Shown here: positions 1 to 6,574 of the stretch, piece after piece | How the letters are laid out: each line of letters begins with the position of its first letter | Numbering within the stretch: position 1 is the stretch's first letter | Assembly (NCBI GenBank): GCA_035605695.1 | Contig: DATNGZ010000056.1 | Location: 1-14,121 of the forward strand | Length of the DNA: 14,121 nucleotides | Origin: VRUE01 sp035605695 | GTDB lineage: Bacteria; Actinomycetota; Thermoleophilia; Solirubrobacterales; 70-9 | Reading direction: 5' to 3' | Program-made: the position numbers and the translations under genes | The notes under the pieces: generated by a model | Told to the model about the DNA's origin: nothing | Seen by the model: the letters and a program-made list of their open reading frames with translations, nothing else | Database searches by the model: none

Positions 1-236
1 GCCGAATAGCGCTGCTCATGAGTATCCGGTTCGCTCAGGTGGGGTCGCCCCGAGGCCGAGACCGACCCGCTCGAAGCGGCCGGTCAGGCAGCCCATCCGA
101 CATTCACCCCACCCTGGTGTGGTCAAAGTCGGATGGGCTGCACCCTGGGCGCGCCGGGCGGCTATCGGAGCCGTCTGTTGGGCTCGCTCCGCGGTCGACT
201 GACGGAACCGGATACTCACTAGCGCTGCTATGCGGC
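1..236. repeat. Large imperfect inverted repeat (decayed palindromic or mobile-element-like unit)
   Basis: The left end of the window reads as one big imperfect hairpin. Bases 1-38 match the reverse complement of 199-236 at 30 of 38 positions, including 14 consecutive bases (19-32 against 205-218, TGAGTATCCGGTTC). The arms then diverge and converge again on a near-perfect palindrome at 89-140. The two arm centres differ by about 8 bases, so one arm carries an indel. The left arm begins at base 1, so the repeat may continue outside the window. No transposase is visible. It could be a MITE-like element, a solo element end, or an intergenic palindromic repeat family. Confidence 0.7.
89..140. repeat. 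Near-perfect 52-bp palindrome at the centre of the large inverted repeat
   Basis: Bases 89-101 (CAGCCCATCCGAC) pair perfectly with 128-140. Pairing then continues inward with only a few mismatches (102/127, 105/124, 109/120) down to a two-base tip at 114/115. As RNA or as a DNA cruciform it would be an almost loopless hairpin. It lies in a region with no gene I would call. Confidence 0.75.
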
Positions 237-374
237 CTCCCTGCGTCCTTGTCCGGCTTGGTCCGGCGCTCGCCAGTCGCACTCGCGGAGCTTCCCGAAC
301 GGACTCTCAGGGGTGCATTTGCTTCACGCCGATACGGAGATAGCTGGTCGTCAGCTTGGTACGTTGCGAAACCG

Positions 375-782
375 ATGGACCCACTGCTAAGGGAGCTGCG
401 GGCGAACGTTGAAGCGAGCGATTTCGCCGGTGTGACGCTGTACGCGTTGGTCGATGGCCATCTGATTGTTGGCGAATTCTGCCCGGCGCGCCGTTTCACG
501 GAGGACTTCAATGAGCGTACGGAAACGCGGATTGTCGAAGCCGAGATGGATGTGGGGCCACCCAACGTGAGCGCCGAGCAGCTTCGCTCACTTCTCCTTG
601 CCCATCCTGACACCGAGCCAGACGAGCGCTACATCACTTTGCGTTCCGCCTCGATCGTTTCTTTGGGTGATCAGGTGGTCGAACTGCCAAGCTTCCGCCT
701 GGACACCGAGGCGGTCAGTGCTTGGTGGCTGGGAGGGTGGTCGCTTCCCCCGGACGATCCCAAGCGGCAAGGCGCCGATTAG
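375..782 (+). CDS. Hypothetical protein (135 aa)
   Basis: I do not recognise this protein. The reading frame is open from base 18, but everything before about 240 is the palindromic repeat. The ATG at 375, starting MDPLLRELRANVEA, is therefore the more sensible start, although no convincing ribosome binding site precedes it. The product is soluble, with no signal peptide or membrane segment. An alpha/beta pattern includes alternating hydrophobic stretches near residues 18-36 and 87-107, followed by a Trp-rich end (WWLGGW). Codon use is less G/C-biased at third positions than in the neighbours, which suggests a different origin. The last codons and the TAG stop fall inside an 18-bp sequence that recurs at 1075-1092, so the natural C-terminus may have been replaced. 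It converges on the - strand gene ending at 791, leaving 8 bp between stops. Confidence 0.5.
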   Translation: MDPLLRELRANVEASDFAGVTLYALVDGHLIVGEFCPARRFTEDFNERTETRIVEAEMDVGPPNVSAEQLRSLLLAHPDTEPDERYITLRSASIVSLGDQVVELPSFRLDTEAVSAWWLGGWSLPPDDPKRQGAD

Positions 783-787
783 CTCGA
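770..787. repeat. 18-bp direct repeat, copy 1
   Basis: AGGCGCCGATTAGCTCGA occurs here and again at 1075-1092, exact over 18 bases, with the flanking bases differing at both ends. This copy supplies the last codons and stop of the 135-aa hypothetical gene. The two copies flank the 92-aa membrane protein gene. Confidence 0.85.
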
Positions 788-790
788 GCC

Positions 791-1069
791 CTATTCCTGT
801 TCTTCTTCCTCGTCCAAGCTTTCTGGGTACCGAGCTTCTGCGCGCGCGAGCTTCTTCGGCCCATACAGATGACGAGCCCACCAGGACTCGGGTCGCGCCA
901 ACCTGAAGGCGGCGATCCACCAGACGAAGCCCACTGTGTTGAAGCCCGCGTCGAACAGGGGCCACTGGCCCTTCACAGCCGTGACCGTCGCCGGCCCGAT
1001 GATCAGCACGACCCAAAGGCCGACCCCATAGGCGATCGCGACTCCCGCCGAAACCGCGAAGAGCTCCAA
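791..1069 (-). CDS. Small membrane protein of unknown function (92 aa)
   Basis: This is a short protein with two probable membrane-spanning stretches. One is at about residues 4-30 (hydrophobic, ending in GPATVTAVKG). The other is at about 42-56, around FNTVGFVWWIAAF. A charged, Glu-rich tail ends in DEEEEQE. I cannot assign a family or role. It starts with TTG only three bases after the stop of the upstream glyoxalase gene, so the two are probably cotranscribed, perhaps with translational coupling, since no clear Shine-Dalgarno sequence is seen. It is flanked on both sides by copies of an 18-bp direct repeat, so it may be a recent insertion into this locus. Confidence 0.65.
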   Translation of the reverse strand: MELFAVSAGVAIAYGVGLWVVLIIGPATVTAVKGQWPLFDAGFNTVGFVWWIAAFRLARPESWWARHLYGPKKLARAEARYPESLDEEEEQE

Positions 1070-1072
1070 GAC

Positions 1073-1450
1073 TCAGGCGCCGATTAGCTCGATGCGGTAG
1101 CCATCCGGGTCGCGGATGAAGCAGATCAGGTGGCCCTCGGTGCGGCCGCCGGGGCGGTAGGGGGGCTTTTCGGGCTCGATGCCGGCGGCGGCCAGCTGCT
1201 CGAGGGTGGCGTTGAGGTCGTCGACCATGAGGGCGATGTGGTTGTAGCCGGTTCCGTGCTCGTAGCCGGTGACGCCGTGGTTGTAGGTCAACTCGAGGAC
1301 CGGGTTCTCGCCCGGCAGGTTCATGAAGACGTTGATCGCCTCGTCGCCGATCGGCATCCTGCCCGACTCTTCGAAGCCGATCTTTTCGTAGAAGTCGACG
1401 GAGCGATCGATGTCGCCGATTCGGTAGCAGGTGTGCAAGAAGGTCGGCAT
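1073..1450 (-). CDS. gloA: Glyoxalase I (lactoylglutathione lyase), VOC superfamily
   Basis: Single-domain vicinal-oxygen-chelate enzyme of 125 aa, about the length of Escherichia coli GloA and very similar to it along its whole length (LELTYN-G, HIAL, DPDGYRIELI). Family knowledge: it isomerises the hemithioacetal formed from methylglyoxal and a thiol, detoxifying methylglyoxal in the cytoplasm. The four expected metal ligands are present: H6, E53, H71 and E121. Actinobacteria often lack glutathione and use mycothiol, so the true thiol cofactor is uncertain. The ATG at 1450 gives the canonical MPTFLHTCYRIGD start. It is divergent from the penicillin-binding protein gene, with 41 bp between, and heads a two-gene unit with the small membrane protein. 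Its last codons (IELIGA, stop) lie on the second copy of the 18-bp repeat. Confidence 0.92.
   Translation of the reverse strand: MPTFLHTCYRIGDIDRSVDFYEKIGFEESGRMPIGDEAINVFMNLPGENPVLELTYNHGVTGYEHGTGYNHIALMVDDLNATLEQLAAAGIEPEKPPYRPGGRTEGHLICFIRDPDGYRIELIGA
1075..1092. repeat. 18-bp direct repeat, copy 2 (3' end of gloA)
   Basis: Identical to 770-787. Read on the - strand, this copy is coding sequence for the conserved IELIGA end of glyoxalase. It is therefore the likely original, and copy 1 a duplicated fragment. Confidence 0.85.
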
Positions 1451-1491
1451 TCGCGACCAAGGCTACCGGCCTCCCTACAATTTGCAGCCGA
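1451..1491 (+). promoter_or_regulatory. Short divergent promoter region; candidate -10 TACAAT for the penicillin-binding protein gene
   Basis: Only 41 bp separate the divergent starts of gloA and the penicillin-binding protein. TACAAT at 1476-1481 is a good -10 hexamer for the + strand. It ends 10 bases before the ATG at 1492, and no Shine-Dalgarno sequence lies between. That geometry would put the transcript start at or next to the ATG, giving a leaderless mRNA, which is common in actinobacteria. No convincing -35 was found. Confidence 0.4.
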
Positions 1492-3627
1492 ATGGCACGC
1501 CGCACGCGACGGCGGAGACGCAGGTCGCATACCTCGAAGTGGAAGAAGATCAAGCTCCCCCTGGGAGTCTTGCTCGCCGTGGGCATAGTTGCGGGCGGGG
1601 TTGCCGGCAGCTGGGCGGTCGACGTCTACGAGTCGGCGCCGCCGCTCTCCAGCCTCAAACCGGTGCAGAAGGGCCGCTCCTCGGCGATCTACGCCGCCGA
1701 TGGCAGCCTGATCGGCTTCATCCAGGCCGAAAACATCCGCCAGCCGGTGCCCGAACGGGCGATGCCGCAGACGCTCAGGGACGCGACGGTCGCGATCGAG
1801 GACAAGAACTACTTCAACCACGGCGCGCTGGACCCGACCGGGATCGCCCGCGCCGCCTGGAAGGACCTGCTCGCCGGCGGCAAGCCGGTCCAGGGTGCCT
1901 CGACCATCACCCAGCAGCTGGTCCGCAATCTCTACATCCAGAATCCCCAGGAGACGATCAAGCGAAAGCTGATCGAAGCGCACCTCGCCTACGAGGAGGA
2001 GGAAGCCCACTCCAAGGACTGGATCCTTACCGCCTACCTGAACACGGCTCCGTACGGCACGGTTGAAGGCGAGACAGCGGTTGGGGTCGAGGCCGCCGCG
2101 CAGACCTACTTCGGCAAGCCGGCAAAGGATCTGGAACTGAACGAATCGGCGCTGATCGCCGGGCTGCCGCAGGCTCCCTCCGAATACAACCCGTTCCTCG
2201 ATCCACACGCGGCGCTGACGCGCCGCAACGAGGTGCTCGGGGCGATGCACGAGCAGGAATACATCGACGGGGCCGAATACCGCGAGGCGGTGCACAGCGG
2301 CCTCGGGCTCAGCCCCGGCCACAAGTACCGGGTGATCCGCGACCCCTTCCTCTTTGATCTGGTCCAACAGGAGCTGATCGACAAGTACGGGATTAACACG
2401 GTACGCACGGGGGGGCTCAAGGCCTACACGACGATTGATCCCGAGCTGCAGGAACGCGCGCAGGAAGCGGTCGACTCCTGCAGCGTCTGCTACCCCGAAG
2501 GCGGCCCCGCCGCCGGCCTCGCCTCGATCGATCCCTCCAACGGGGAGATCGTCGCCCTCGCCTCGACCGAAGGCTACGAAAGCGAAAGCGAATTCAACTA
2601 CGCCTGGCAGGCGCACCGCCAGCCCGGGTCCTCGTTCAAGACCTACGTGCTGGCAACGGCGATCAAGCAGGGGATCGACCCCGATACCACTTATTACAGC
2701 GGCACCTCGCCGATGACGCTCGACCTGCCCTACGGCGGCACCTGGACCGTCAACAATGCCGAGCCCGGTGGCGGCACGATGTCGCTTGCCTCCGCGACCT
2801 GGGAGTCGGTCAACGTCATCTTCGCCCAGCTCGACCTCGACGTCGGCCCCGAAAACGTGACCCAGACCGCGCATGAAATGGGTATCGAAGCCGACCTCGA
2901 ATCGGTGCCGGCGGAGGCGATCGGTGGTCTGCGGGAAGGTGTCACGCCGCTCGAACAAGCCGATGGTTACGCGACCCTCGCCAGTGGCGGCATCCACCAC
3001 GATCCGACCGCGATCAGCCGGGTCGAGTTCCCCGGTGGCAAGGTCGACGAAACCGACACCGACTCGGGCGATCGCGTGCTCACCGAGGGCCAGGCCTACG
3101 AAGTGACCAGGCTGCTGGAGGGAGTGATCACCCAGGGGACCGGCGCCGGCTACACCTACATGGGCTGCGGCGCCGAGGCCGGCAAGACCGGCACCTCGGA
3201 GGACCTCTCCGACGCCTGGTTCGTCGGCTACACGCCGCTCTACTCGACCGCGGTCTGGGTCGGCCATCCGCAGTCGCGCGAAGCGACCGGCTTCGGTGGG
3301 CCGACCGCAGGGCCGATCTGGCGCTCCTTCATGGAATCGGCCGTCGCTGGCGACTGCCCCGAATTCGCCGAACCGACGAGCCTGCCCGAACTCTCAGGCC
3401 TCAACAGCGAACACACCTCGGGCTCCTCCGGCTCGTCGTCGAGCGAATACGAATACAACGAATACGAAGAAGAAGAAACGACGGAAGAACCGTCGAAGGG
3501 CAAAGGCGGAAACAACGAAGGGGCGCAAGAAGCCGAATCCGCCCCGGAAGCGACGCCCGAAGCGGCGCCGACGCCTGAAACCCCCGCCTCGCCTCCCCCG
3601 ACCGGCGGCGGCATCAGCGCAGGCTGA
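1492..3627 (+). CDS. Class A penicillin-binding protein (bifunctional transglycosylase/transpeptidase)
   Basis: This 711-aa protein polymerises lipid II into glycan strands and cross-links the peptides outside the membrane. It has an Arg-rich cytoplasmic start (residues 1-20) and one membrane anchor at about 23-45. A GT51 transglycosylase domain spans about 70-245, with catalytic E103 in EDKNYFNHG, STITQQ at 137-142, and ILTAYLN...YG near 178-188. A transpeptidase domain spans about 330-620, with nucleophile S380 in SSFK (380-383), SVN at 439-441 and KTGT at 565-568. The C-terminus from about 630 is low-complexity: Ser/Gly, then Glu/Tyr (SEYEYNEYEEEE), then Pro/Ala/Glu. That tail should lie on the outer face. 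No PASTA domain is present. It stands alone, divergent from gloA and followed by two hairpins. Confidence 0.95.
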   Translation: MARRTRRRRRRSHTSKWKKIKLPLGVLLAVGIVAGGVAGSWAVDVYESAPPLSSLKPVQKGRSSAIYAADGSLIGFIQAENIRQPVPERAMPQTLRDATVAIEDKNYFNHGALDPTGIARAAWKDLLAGGKPVQGASTITQQLVRNLYIQNPQETIKRKLIEAHLAYEEEEAHSKDWILTAYLNTAPYGTVEGETAVGVEAAAQTYFGKPAKDLELNESALIAGLPQAPSEYNPFLDPHAALTRRNEVLGAMHEQEYIDGAEYREAVHSGLGLSPGHKYRVIRDPFLFDLVQQELIDKYGINTVRTGGLKAYTTIDPELQERAQEAVDSCSVCYPEGGPAAGLASIDPSNGEIVALASTEGYESESEFNYAWQAHRQPGSSFKTYVLATAIKQGIDPDTTYYSGTSPMTLDLPYGGTWTVNNAEPGGGTMSLASATWESVNVIFAQLDLDVGPENVTQTAHEMGIEADLESVPAEAIGGLREGVTPLEQADGYATLASGGIHHDPTAISRVEFPGGKVDETDTDSGDRVLTEGQAYEVTRLLEGVITQGTGAGYTYMGCGAEAGKTGTSEDLSDAWFVGYTPLYSTAVWVGHPQSREATGFGGPTAGPIWRSFMESAVAGDCPEFAEPTSLPELSGLNSEHTSGSSGSSSSEYEYNEYEEEETTEEPSKGKGGNNEGAQEAESAPEATPEAAPTPETPASPPPTGGGISAG

Positions 3628-3660
3628 GCGCGCCTGATCCTGCGGGGCCTGCTCGTCTCG

Positions 3661-3683
3661 GTGCCTTTTTCGCCTCAAGGCAC
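3661..3683 (+). terminator. Hairpin after the penicillin-binding protein gene
   Basis: GTGCCTT (3661-3667) pairs perfectly with AAGGCAC (3677-3683) around a nine-base loop, 33 bases after the stop codon. There is no T-run on the 3' side, so it is a weak terminator candidate by itself. It is directly followed by a second, stronger hairpin. Confidence 0.45.
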
Positions 3684-3708
3684 GGCGCCGCGGTAAGCCG
3701 CGCCGCCG
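3683..3708 (+). terminator. GC-rich hairpin between the penicillin-binding protein and TauE-like genes
   Basis: CGGCG-C-CGCGG (3683-3693) pairs with CCGCG-C-CGCCG (3698-3708) around a TAAG loop. That is ten G/C pairs with one C/C mismatch. Only two T residues follow, so termination would be of the U-poor kind reported for actinobacteria. It ends 13 bases before the next ATG, so it could also affect translation of that gene if transcription reads through. Confidence 0.5.
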
Positions 3709-3721
3709 TTACCCTGCCGCG

Positions 3722-4498
3722 ATGTTGACCGATGTGGTCCTCGGGGCGGTGATCGCGTTTTGCATTGCCGTCTTCACCACGCCCGTAGGTGTCTCCGGTG
3801 CGGTCTTCCTCGTCCCGGTTCAGATCAGCGTCCTTCACACGCCGAGCCCGGCGGTGACGCCGACCAACCTCCTCTACAACCTGATCGCGATTCCGGGTGC
3901 GCTGCTTCGCTTCCACCGCGAGCAGCGGCTGGTCGGGTCGCTGACCCGATTGCTGATCCTCGGCACCCTTCCCGGCGTCGTCGCCGGGGCGGTGATCCGG
4001 GTTGAGCTCTTGGATCAGGGCAACGCCTTCCTGCTGGTCGTTGCCGCGGTCCTGATCCCGCTCGGGACGTGGCTCGCGCTGGCCAGCCCACCCGCAGCCG
4101 CGGGCGCGCCGGATCGCAAGCGGCGCCGCCTGATCGTGGTCTTGGCGCTGGCGGTCGGCACGGTCGGCGGCATCTACGGGATCGGCGGGGGCTCGATCCT
4201 GGGGCCGATTCTGGTCGGGCTCGGCTTCTCGGTATTCGAGGTGGCGCCCGCCGCTTTGGCCGCGACTTTCCTGACCTCGATCGCGGGGGTCTGCGCCTAC
4301 GCCCTGCTCAGCATCGGTGGCAGCGGCGACATAGCCCCCGATTGGGCGCTTGGCGTGGGAATGGGGCTCGGCGGTTTGGCCGGCGCCTACCTCGGCGTCC
4401 GACTTCAGGCGCGGCTGCCGGAGCAGCTGCTGAGGCGCGGCCTTGGGGTTCTGGCTCTAATCCTCGGGCTTCGCTACGCGCTGCTGGCGATCGCTTAG
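3722..4498 (+). CDS. TauE/SafE-family (TSUP) membrane permease, probable sulfur oxyanion transporter
   Basis: A 258-aa polytopic membrane protein with the two-halves layout of the TauE/SafE (4-toluene sulfonate uptake permease) family. The first half carries GVSGAVFLVPVQ (23-34) and the PTNLLYN signature (47-53). A basic linker (DRKRRR, 131-136) sits in a cytoplasmic loop. The second half repeats the fold with GGIYGIGGGSILGP (149-162), ATFLTS (181-186) and GAYLGVRL (221-228). Family knowledge: members export or import sulfite, sulfoacetate and other sulfur-containing organic anions. Which substrate applies here cannot be read from sequence. It lies 121 bp upstream of a sulfate ABC importer on the same strand, which supports a sulfur role. 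No Shine-Dalgarno sequence precedes the ATG. The length is normal for the family. Confidence 0.88.
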   Translation: MLTDVVLGAVIAFCIAVFTTPVGVSGAVFLVPVQISVLHTPSPAVTPTNLLYNLIAIPGALLRFHREQRLVGSLTRLLILGTLPGVVAGAVIRVELLDQGNAFLLVVAAVLIPLGTWLALASPPAAAGAPDRKRRRLIVVLALAVGTVGGIYGIGGGSILGPILVGLGFSVFEVAPAALAATFLTSIAGVCAYALLSIGGSGDIAPDWALGVGMGLGGLAGAYLGVRLQARLPEQLLRRGLGVLALILGLRYALLAIA

Positions 4499-4542
4499 GG
4501 CCGACCTCACGCGGGCTTTTCCGACTTTGCCGATCGACAATG

Positions 4543-4551
4543 TGCTACCTT
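4543..4551 (+). promoter_or_regulatory. Candidate extended -10 (TGCTACCTT) of the sulfate importer operon
   Basis: TG-C-TACCTT resembles an extended -10 element. The -35 region, around GACTTT at 4523-4528, is poor. Transcription would start near 4558, inside the first of three repeated AAGTNAGTC sites. This is a guess from motif resemblance only. Confidence 0.3.
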
Positions 4552-4555
4552 GCCG

Positions 4556-4598
4556 GACTCACTTTTAGAAGTAAGTCAGTCAGAAAAGCAAGTTAGTC
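4556..4598. promoter_or_regulatory. Candidate operator: three copies of AAGTNAGTC upstream of the sulfate-binding protein gene
   Basis: GACTCACTT (4556-4564, inverted copy), AAGTAAGTC (4569-4577) and AAGTTAGTC (4590-4598) are three versions of AAGTNAGTC that differ only at the middle base. The first two form a dyad around a TTAG centre. The second and third are direct repeats exactly 21 bp apart, two helical turns, so all can sit on one DNA face. The array lies between the candidate -10 and the ribosome binding site. That position suits a repressor, possibly one sensing sulfur supply. The regulator is unknown. Confidence 0.55.
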
Positions 4599-4603
4599 AA
4601 CAT

Positions 4604-4611
4604 AGGAAGGA
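4604..4611 (+). promoter_or_regulatory. Ribosome binding site of the sulfate-binding protein gene
   Basis: AGGAAGGA lies eight bases before the ATG at 4620 and fixes that start. It is the strongest Shine-Dalgarno sequence in the sulfur cluster apart from that of cysA. Confidence 0.75.
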
Positions 4612-4619
4612 ATCCGTTT

Positions 4620-5672
4620 ATGCGGAACGCTCGCAAGGTAACCCGGCGGCGAGGCGTTAAAGCGGCCCCCGCGGTCGCTCTTTTCGCGCTGCTATTTGCA
4701 GTTCTCGTCGCTGGTTGTGGCAGTAGCTCAGATGACTCCAGCTCAAGCTCGTCGGGCGGAGGCAAGCTCGACGTGGTCGGCTACTCCACGCCCGAATCCG
4801 TCTACCAGGAAGACCTGGAGCCGGCGTTCGAAGAGACCTCCGCGGGCAGCGGCGTCAGCTTCAGCAACTCCTTCGGCGCCTCCGGTGACCAGAGCCGCGC
4901 GGTCGTGGCCGGCCAGCCGGCCTCGGTCGTCCACTTCGCCCAGGCCGGCGACATGGAACGGCTGGTCGAAGAAGGCGGGCTCGTCGCCAAAGACTGGGAC
5001 AAGCAGAAGTATGGCGGCATCGCCCAGGACTCGGTCGTCGTGATCAGCGTCCGCAAAGGCAACCCGGAGGGGATCCAGACCCTCGACGACGTGCTGAGCA
5101 AGGACGTCGACGTGGTCACGCCCAACCCGTTCAGCTCCGGCGCGGCGCGCTGGAACATCATGGCCGTCTACGGCACCCTGATCAACGAGGGCAAGTCGCC
5201 CGACCAGGCGCTCGAAGGCGTCAAGACCCTGCTTGAAAAGACGGTGGCGCAGCCGGGCAGCGCCCGCGACGCGCTGGCGGCCTTCACCCAGGGCGAGGGC
5301 GACGTCCTGCTCGGTTACGAGAACGAGGCGATCAAGGCCGAAGGCGAGGGCGAAGACCTCGAATACGTCGTGCCTCCCTCGACGATCCTGATCGAAACCC
5401 CGATCGCGGTCACCAAAGACGCACCGGAGCCCGCGGCCGAAGATTTCCTCAAGTTCATCTGGTCTGACGAAGGCCAGGAAATCTGGGCCGAAAACGGCTA
5501 CCGCCCGGTCAACCCGAAGCTCGTCGACGCGAAGCAGTTCCCGACGCCGAAGGACCTGTTCAAGATCAGCCAGTTCGGCGGCTGGGGCAAGGTCAACGAC
5601 GAGTTCTTCGATGACGAAACCGGTTCGGTCGCCAAGATCGAGACCGAACTCGGGGTATCCACCTCAGGCTGA
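4620..5672 (+). CDS. sbp: Sulfate/thiosulfate ABC transporter substrate-binding lipoprotein
   Basis: A 350-aa extracytoplasmic binding protein. The basic start, hydrophobic core (about 15-30) and lipobox LVAGC give lipidation at C33, followed by a Ser/Gly linker (GSSSDDSSSSSSGGG). From residue 49 it matches the Sbp/CysP family. Visible hallmarks are FGASGDQSRAV with the anion-contacting S/G/Q cluster, the TPNP-SSGAARWN signature near 168-181, GYENEAI, and the C-terminal GYRPVNP. Family knowledge: it captures sulfate, or thiosulfate in CysP types, outside the membrane and delivers it to CysTW. Sequence alone does not separate the two anions. It is the first gene of the operon, has its own leader with a candidate operator, and its TGA overlaps the cysT ATG by one base. 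Confidence 0.93.
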   Translation: MRNARKVTRRRGVKAAPAVALFALLFAVLVAGCGSSSDDSSSSSSGGGKLDVVGYSTPESVYQEDLEPAFEETSAGSGVSFSNSFGASGDQSRAVVAGQPASVVHFAQAGDMERLVEEGGLVAKDWDKQKYGGIAQDSVVVISVRKGNPEGIQTLDDVLSKDVDVVTPNPFSSGAARWNIMAVYGTLINEGKSPDQALEGVKTLLEKTVAQPGSARDALAAFTQGEGDVLLGYENEAIKAEGEGEDLEYVVPPSTILIETPIAVTKDAPEPAAEDFLKFIWSDEGQEIWAENGYRPVNPKLVDAKQFPTPKDLFKISQFGGWGKVNDEFFDDETGSVAKIETELGVSTSG

Positions 5673-6574
5673 TGTCCGCGCACCCGGCAAGCGCAACATC
5701 GGTTCCAGCATCGCCTCGGGCGGGCATCCGCCTGCCCGGGCTCGGCGTCGGCGTCGGCGGTGGCACGGTCATGCTCTACCTGAGCATCATCGTGCTGCTG
5801 CCGCTGGCGGCCGTCGTCAGCGAAGCCTTCAGCGGCGGCCTCGGCACCTTCTGGGACCAGGTCACCTCGCCGCTGGCGCTGAAGAGCCTGAAGCTGACGG
5901 TCATCTGCTCGCTGATCGTCGTCGTGGTCAACGGGATCTTCGGCACGATCCTTGCCTGGCTGCTGGTCCGCGACGACTTCCCCGGCAAAAGCGCGGTCAA
6001 CGCGGTGATCGACCTCCCCTTTGCCCTGCCGACGATCGTCGCCAGCCTCACCCTGCTGACGCTGTACGGCAACGACAGCCCGCTGGGGATTCACCTGGCG
6101 GCGACTCAGGCCGCCGTCGTCGTAGCGCTGATGTTCGTCACCCTCCCCTTCGTCGTCCGCGCCGTGCAACCGCTGCTGCTGGAGATGGACCGTGAGATGG
6201 AGGCCGCCGCCGCCTCGCTCGGGGCCGGCAACTTCACGATCTTCCGCCGCATCATCCTTCCCAACCTCCTTCCCGGCCTCGCCGCCGGCGTCGCCCTCGC
6301 TTTCGCCCGCGCGCTGGGCGAGTTCGGCTCCGTCCTTCTCTTCGCGGGCGGCTTGCCCGACACGACCGTCTCCTCGGTCTTCATCCGCAACCAGATCGAG
6401 TCCGGCAACGAGGTCGGCGCCTCCGCCGTCTCGGTGGTGCTGCTCGTCGCCTCGCTCCTGCTGCTCGCCGCCGTCTCGTTGATCCAGCGCTGGGCGATCC
6501 GCCACGACCGCAGCTCGAGCGAGTTCATCCCGACCCTCGCCAAGGATGTCGGCGGCGACGGAGGTGGCGTCTGA
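5672..6574 (+). CDS. cysT: Sulfate ABC transporter permease CysT (CysU)
   Basis: A 300-aa inner-membrane subunit that forms the sulfate channel with CysW. After a Pro/Ala-rich cytoplasmic start come about six hydrophobic segments, beginning near residue 32. The cytoplasmic EAA loop that docks onto CysA is at about 175-200 (EMEAAAASLGAGNF, then RRIILPNLLPG). The family signatures ALPTIVASLTLL (118-129) and ARALGEFGSVLLFAGG (212-227) are present. The start is set by the TGATG overlap with the stop of the binding-protein gene, so translation is probably coupled. No strong Shine-Dalgarno sequence is needed or seen. The C-terminal tail (residues 280-300) is hydrophilic and Gly/Asp-rich, slightly longer than usual. 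Confidence 0.94.
   Translation: MSAHPASATSVPASPRAGIRLPGLGVGVGGGTVMLYLSIIVLLPLAAVVSEAFSGGLGTFWDQVTSPLALKSLKLTVICSLIVVVVNGIFGTILAWLLVRDDFPGKSAVNAVIDLPFALPTIVASLTLLTLYGNDSPLGIHLAATQAAVVVALMFVTLPFVVRAVQPLLLEMDREMEAAAASLGAGNFTIFRRIILPNLLPGLAAGVALAFARALGEFGSVLLFAGGLPDTTVSSVFIRNQIESGNEVGASAVSVVLLVASLLLLAAVSLIQRWAIRHDRSSSEFIPTLAKDVGGDGGGV

Noticed and set aside
18..374. N-terminal extension of the 135-aa hypothetical protein from the ATG at 18
   Set aside because: The first two-thirds of it is the palindromic repeat, and the rest (237-374) shows neither coding bias nor a start with a ribosome binding site. I see no gene in 1-374.
1321..3267. Long open frame on the - strand opposite the penicillin-binding protein (648 codons)
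   Set aside because: It is a shadow created by high G+C content. The + strand frame has every catalytic motif of a class A penicillin-binding protein.
4499..4555. Possible terminator after the TauE-like gene (CGGGC followed by TTTT near 4511-4520)
   Set aside because: The only pairing upstream is about three bases, too weak to call a stem.
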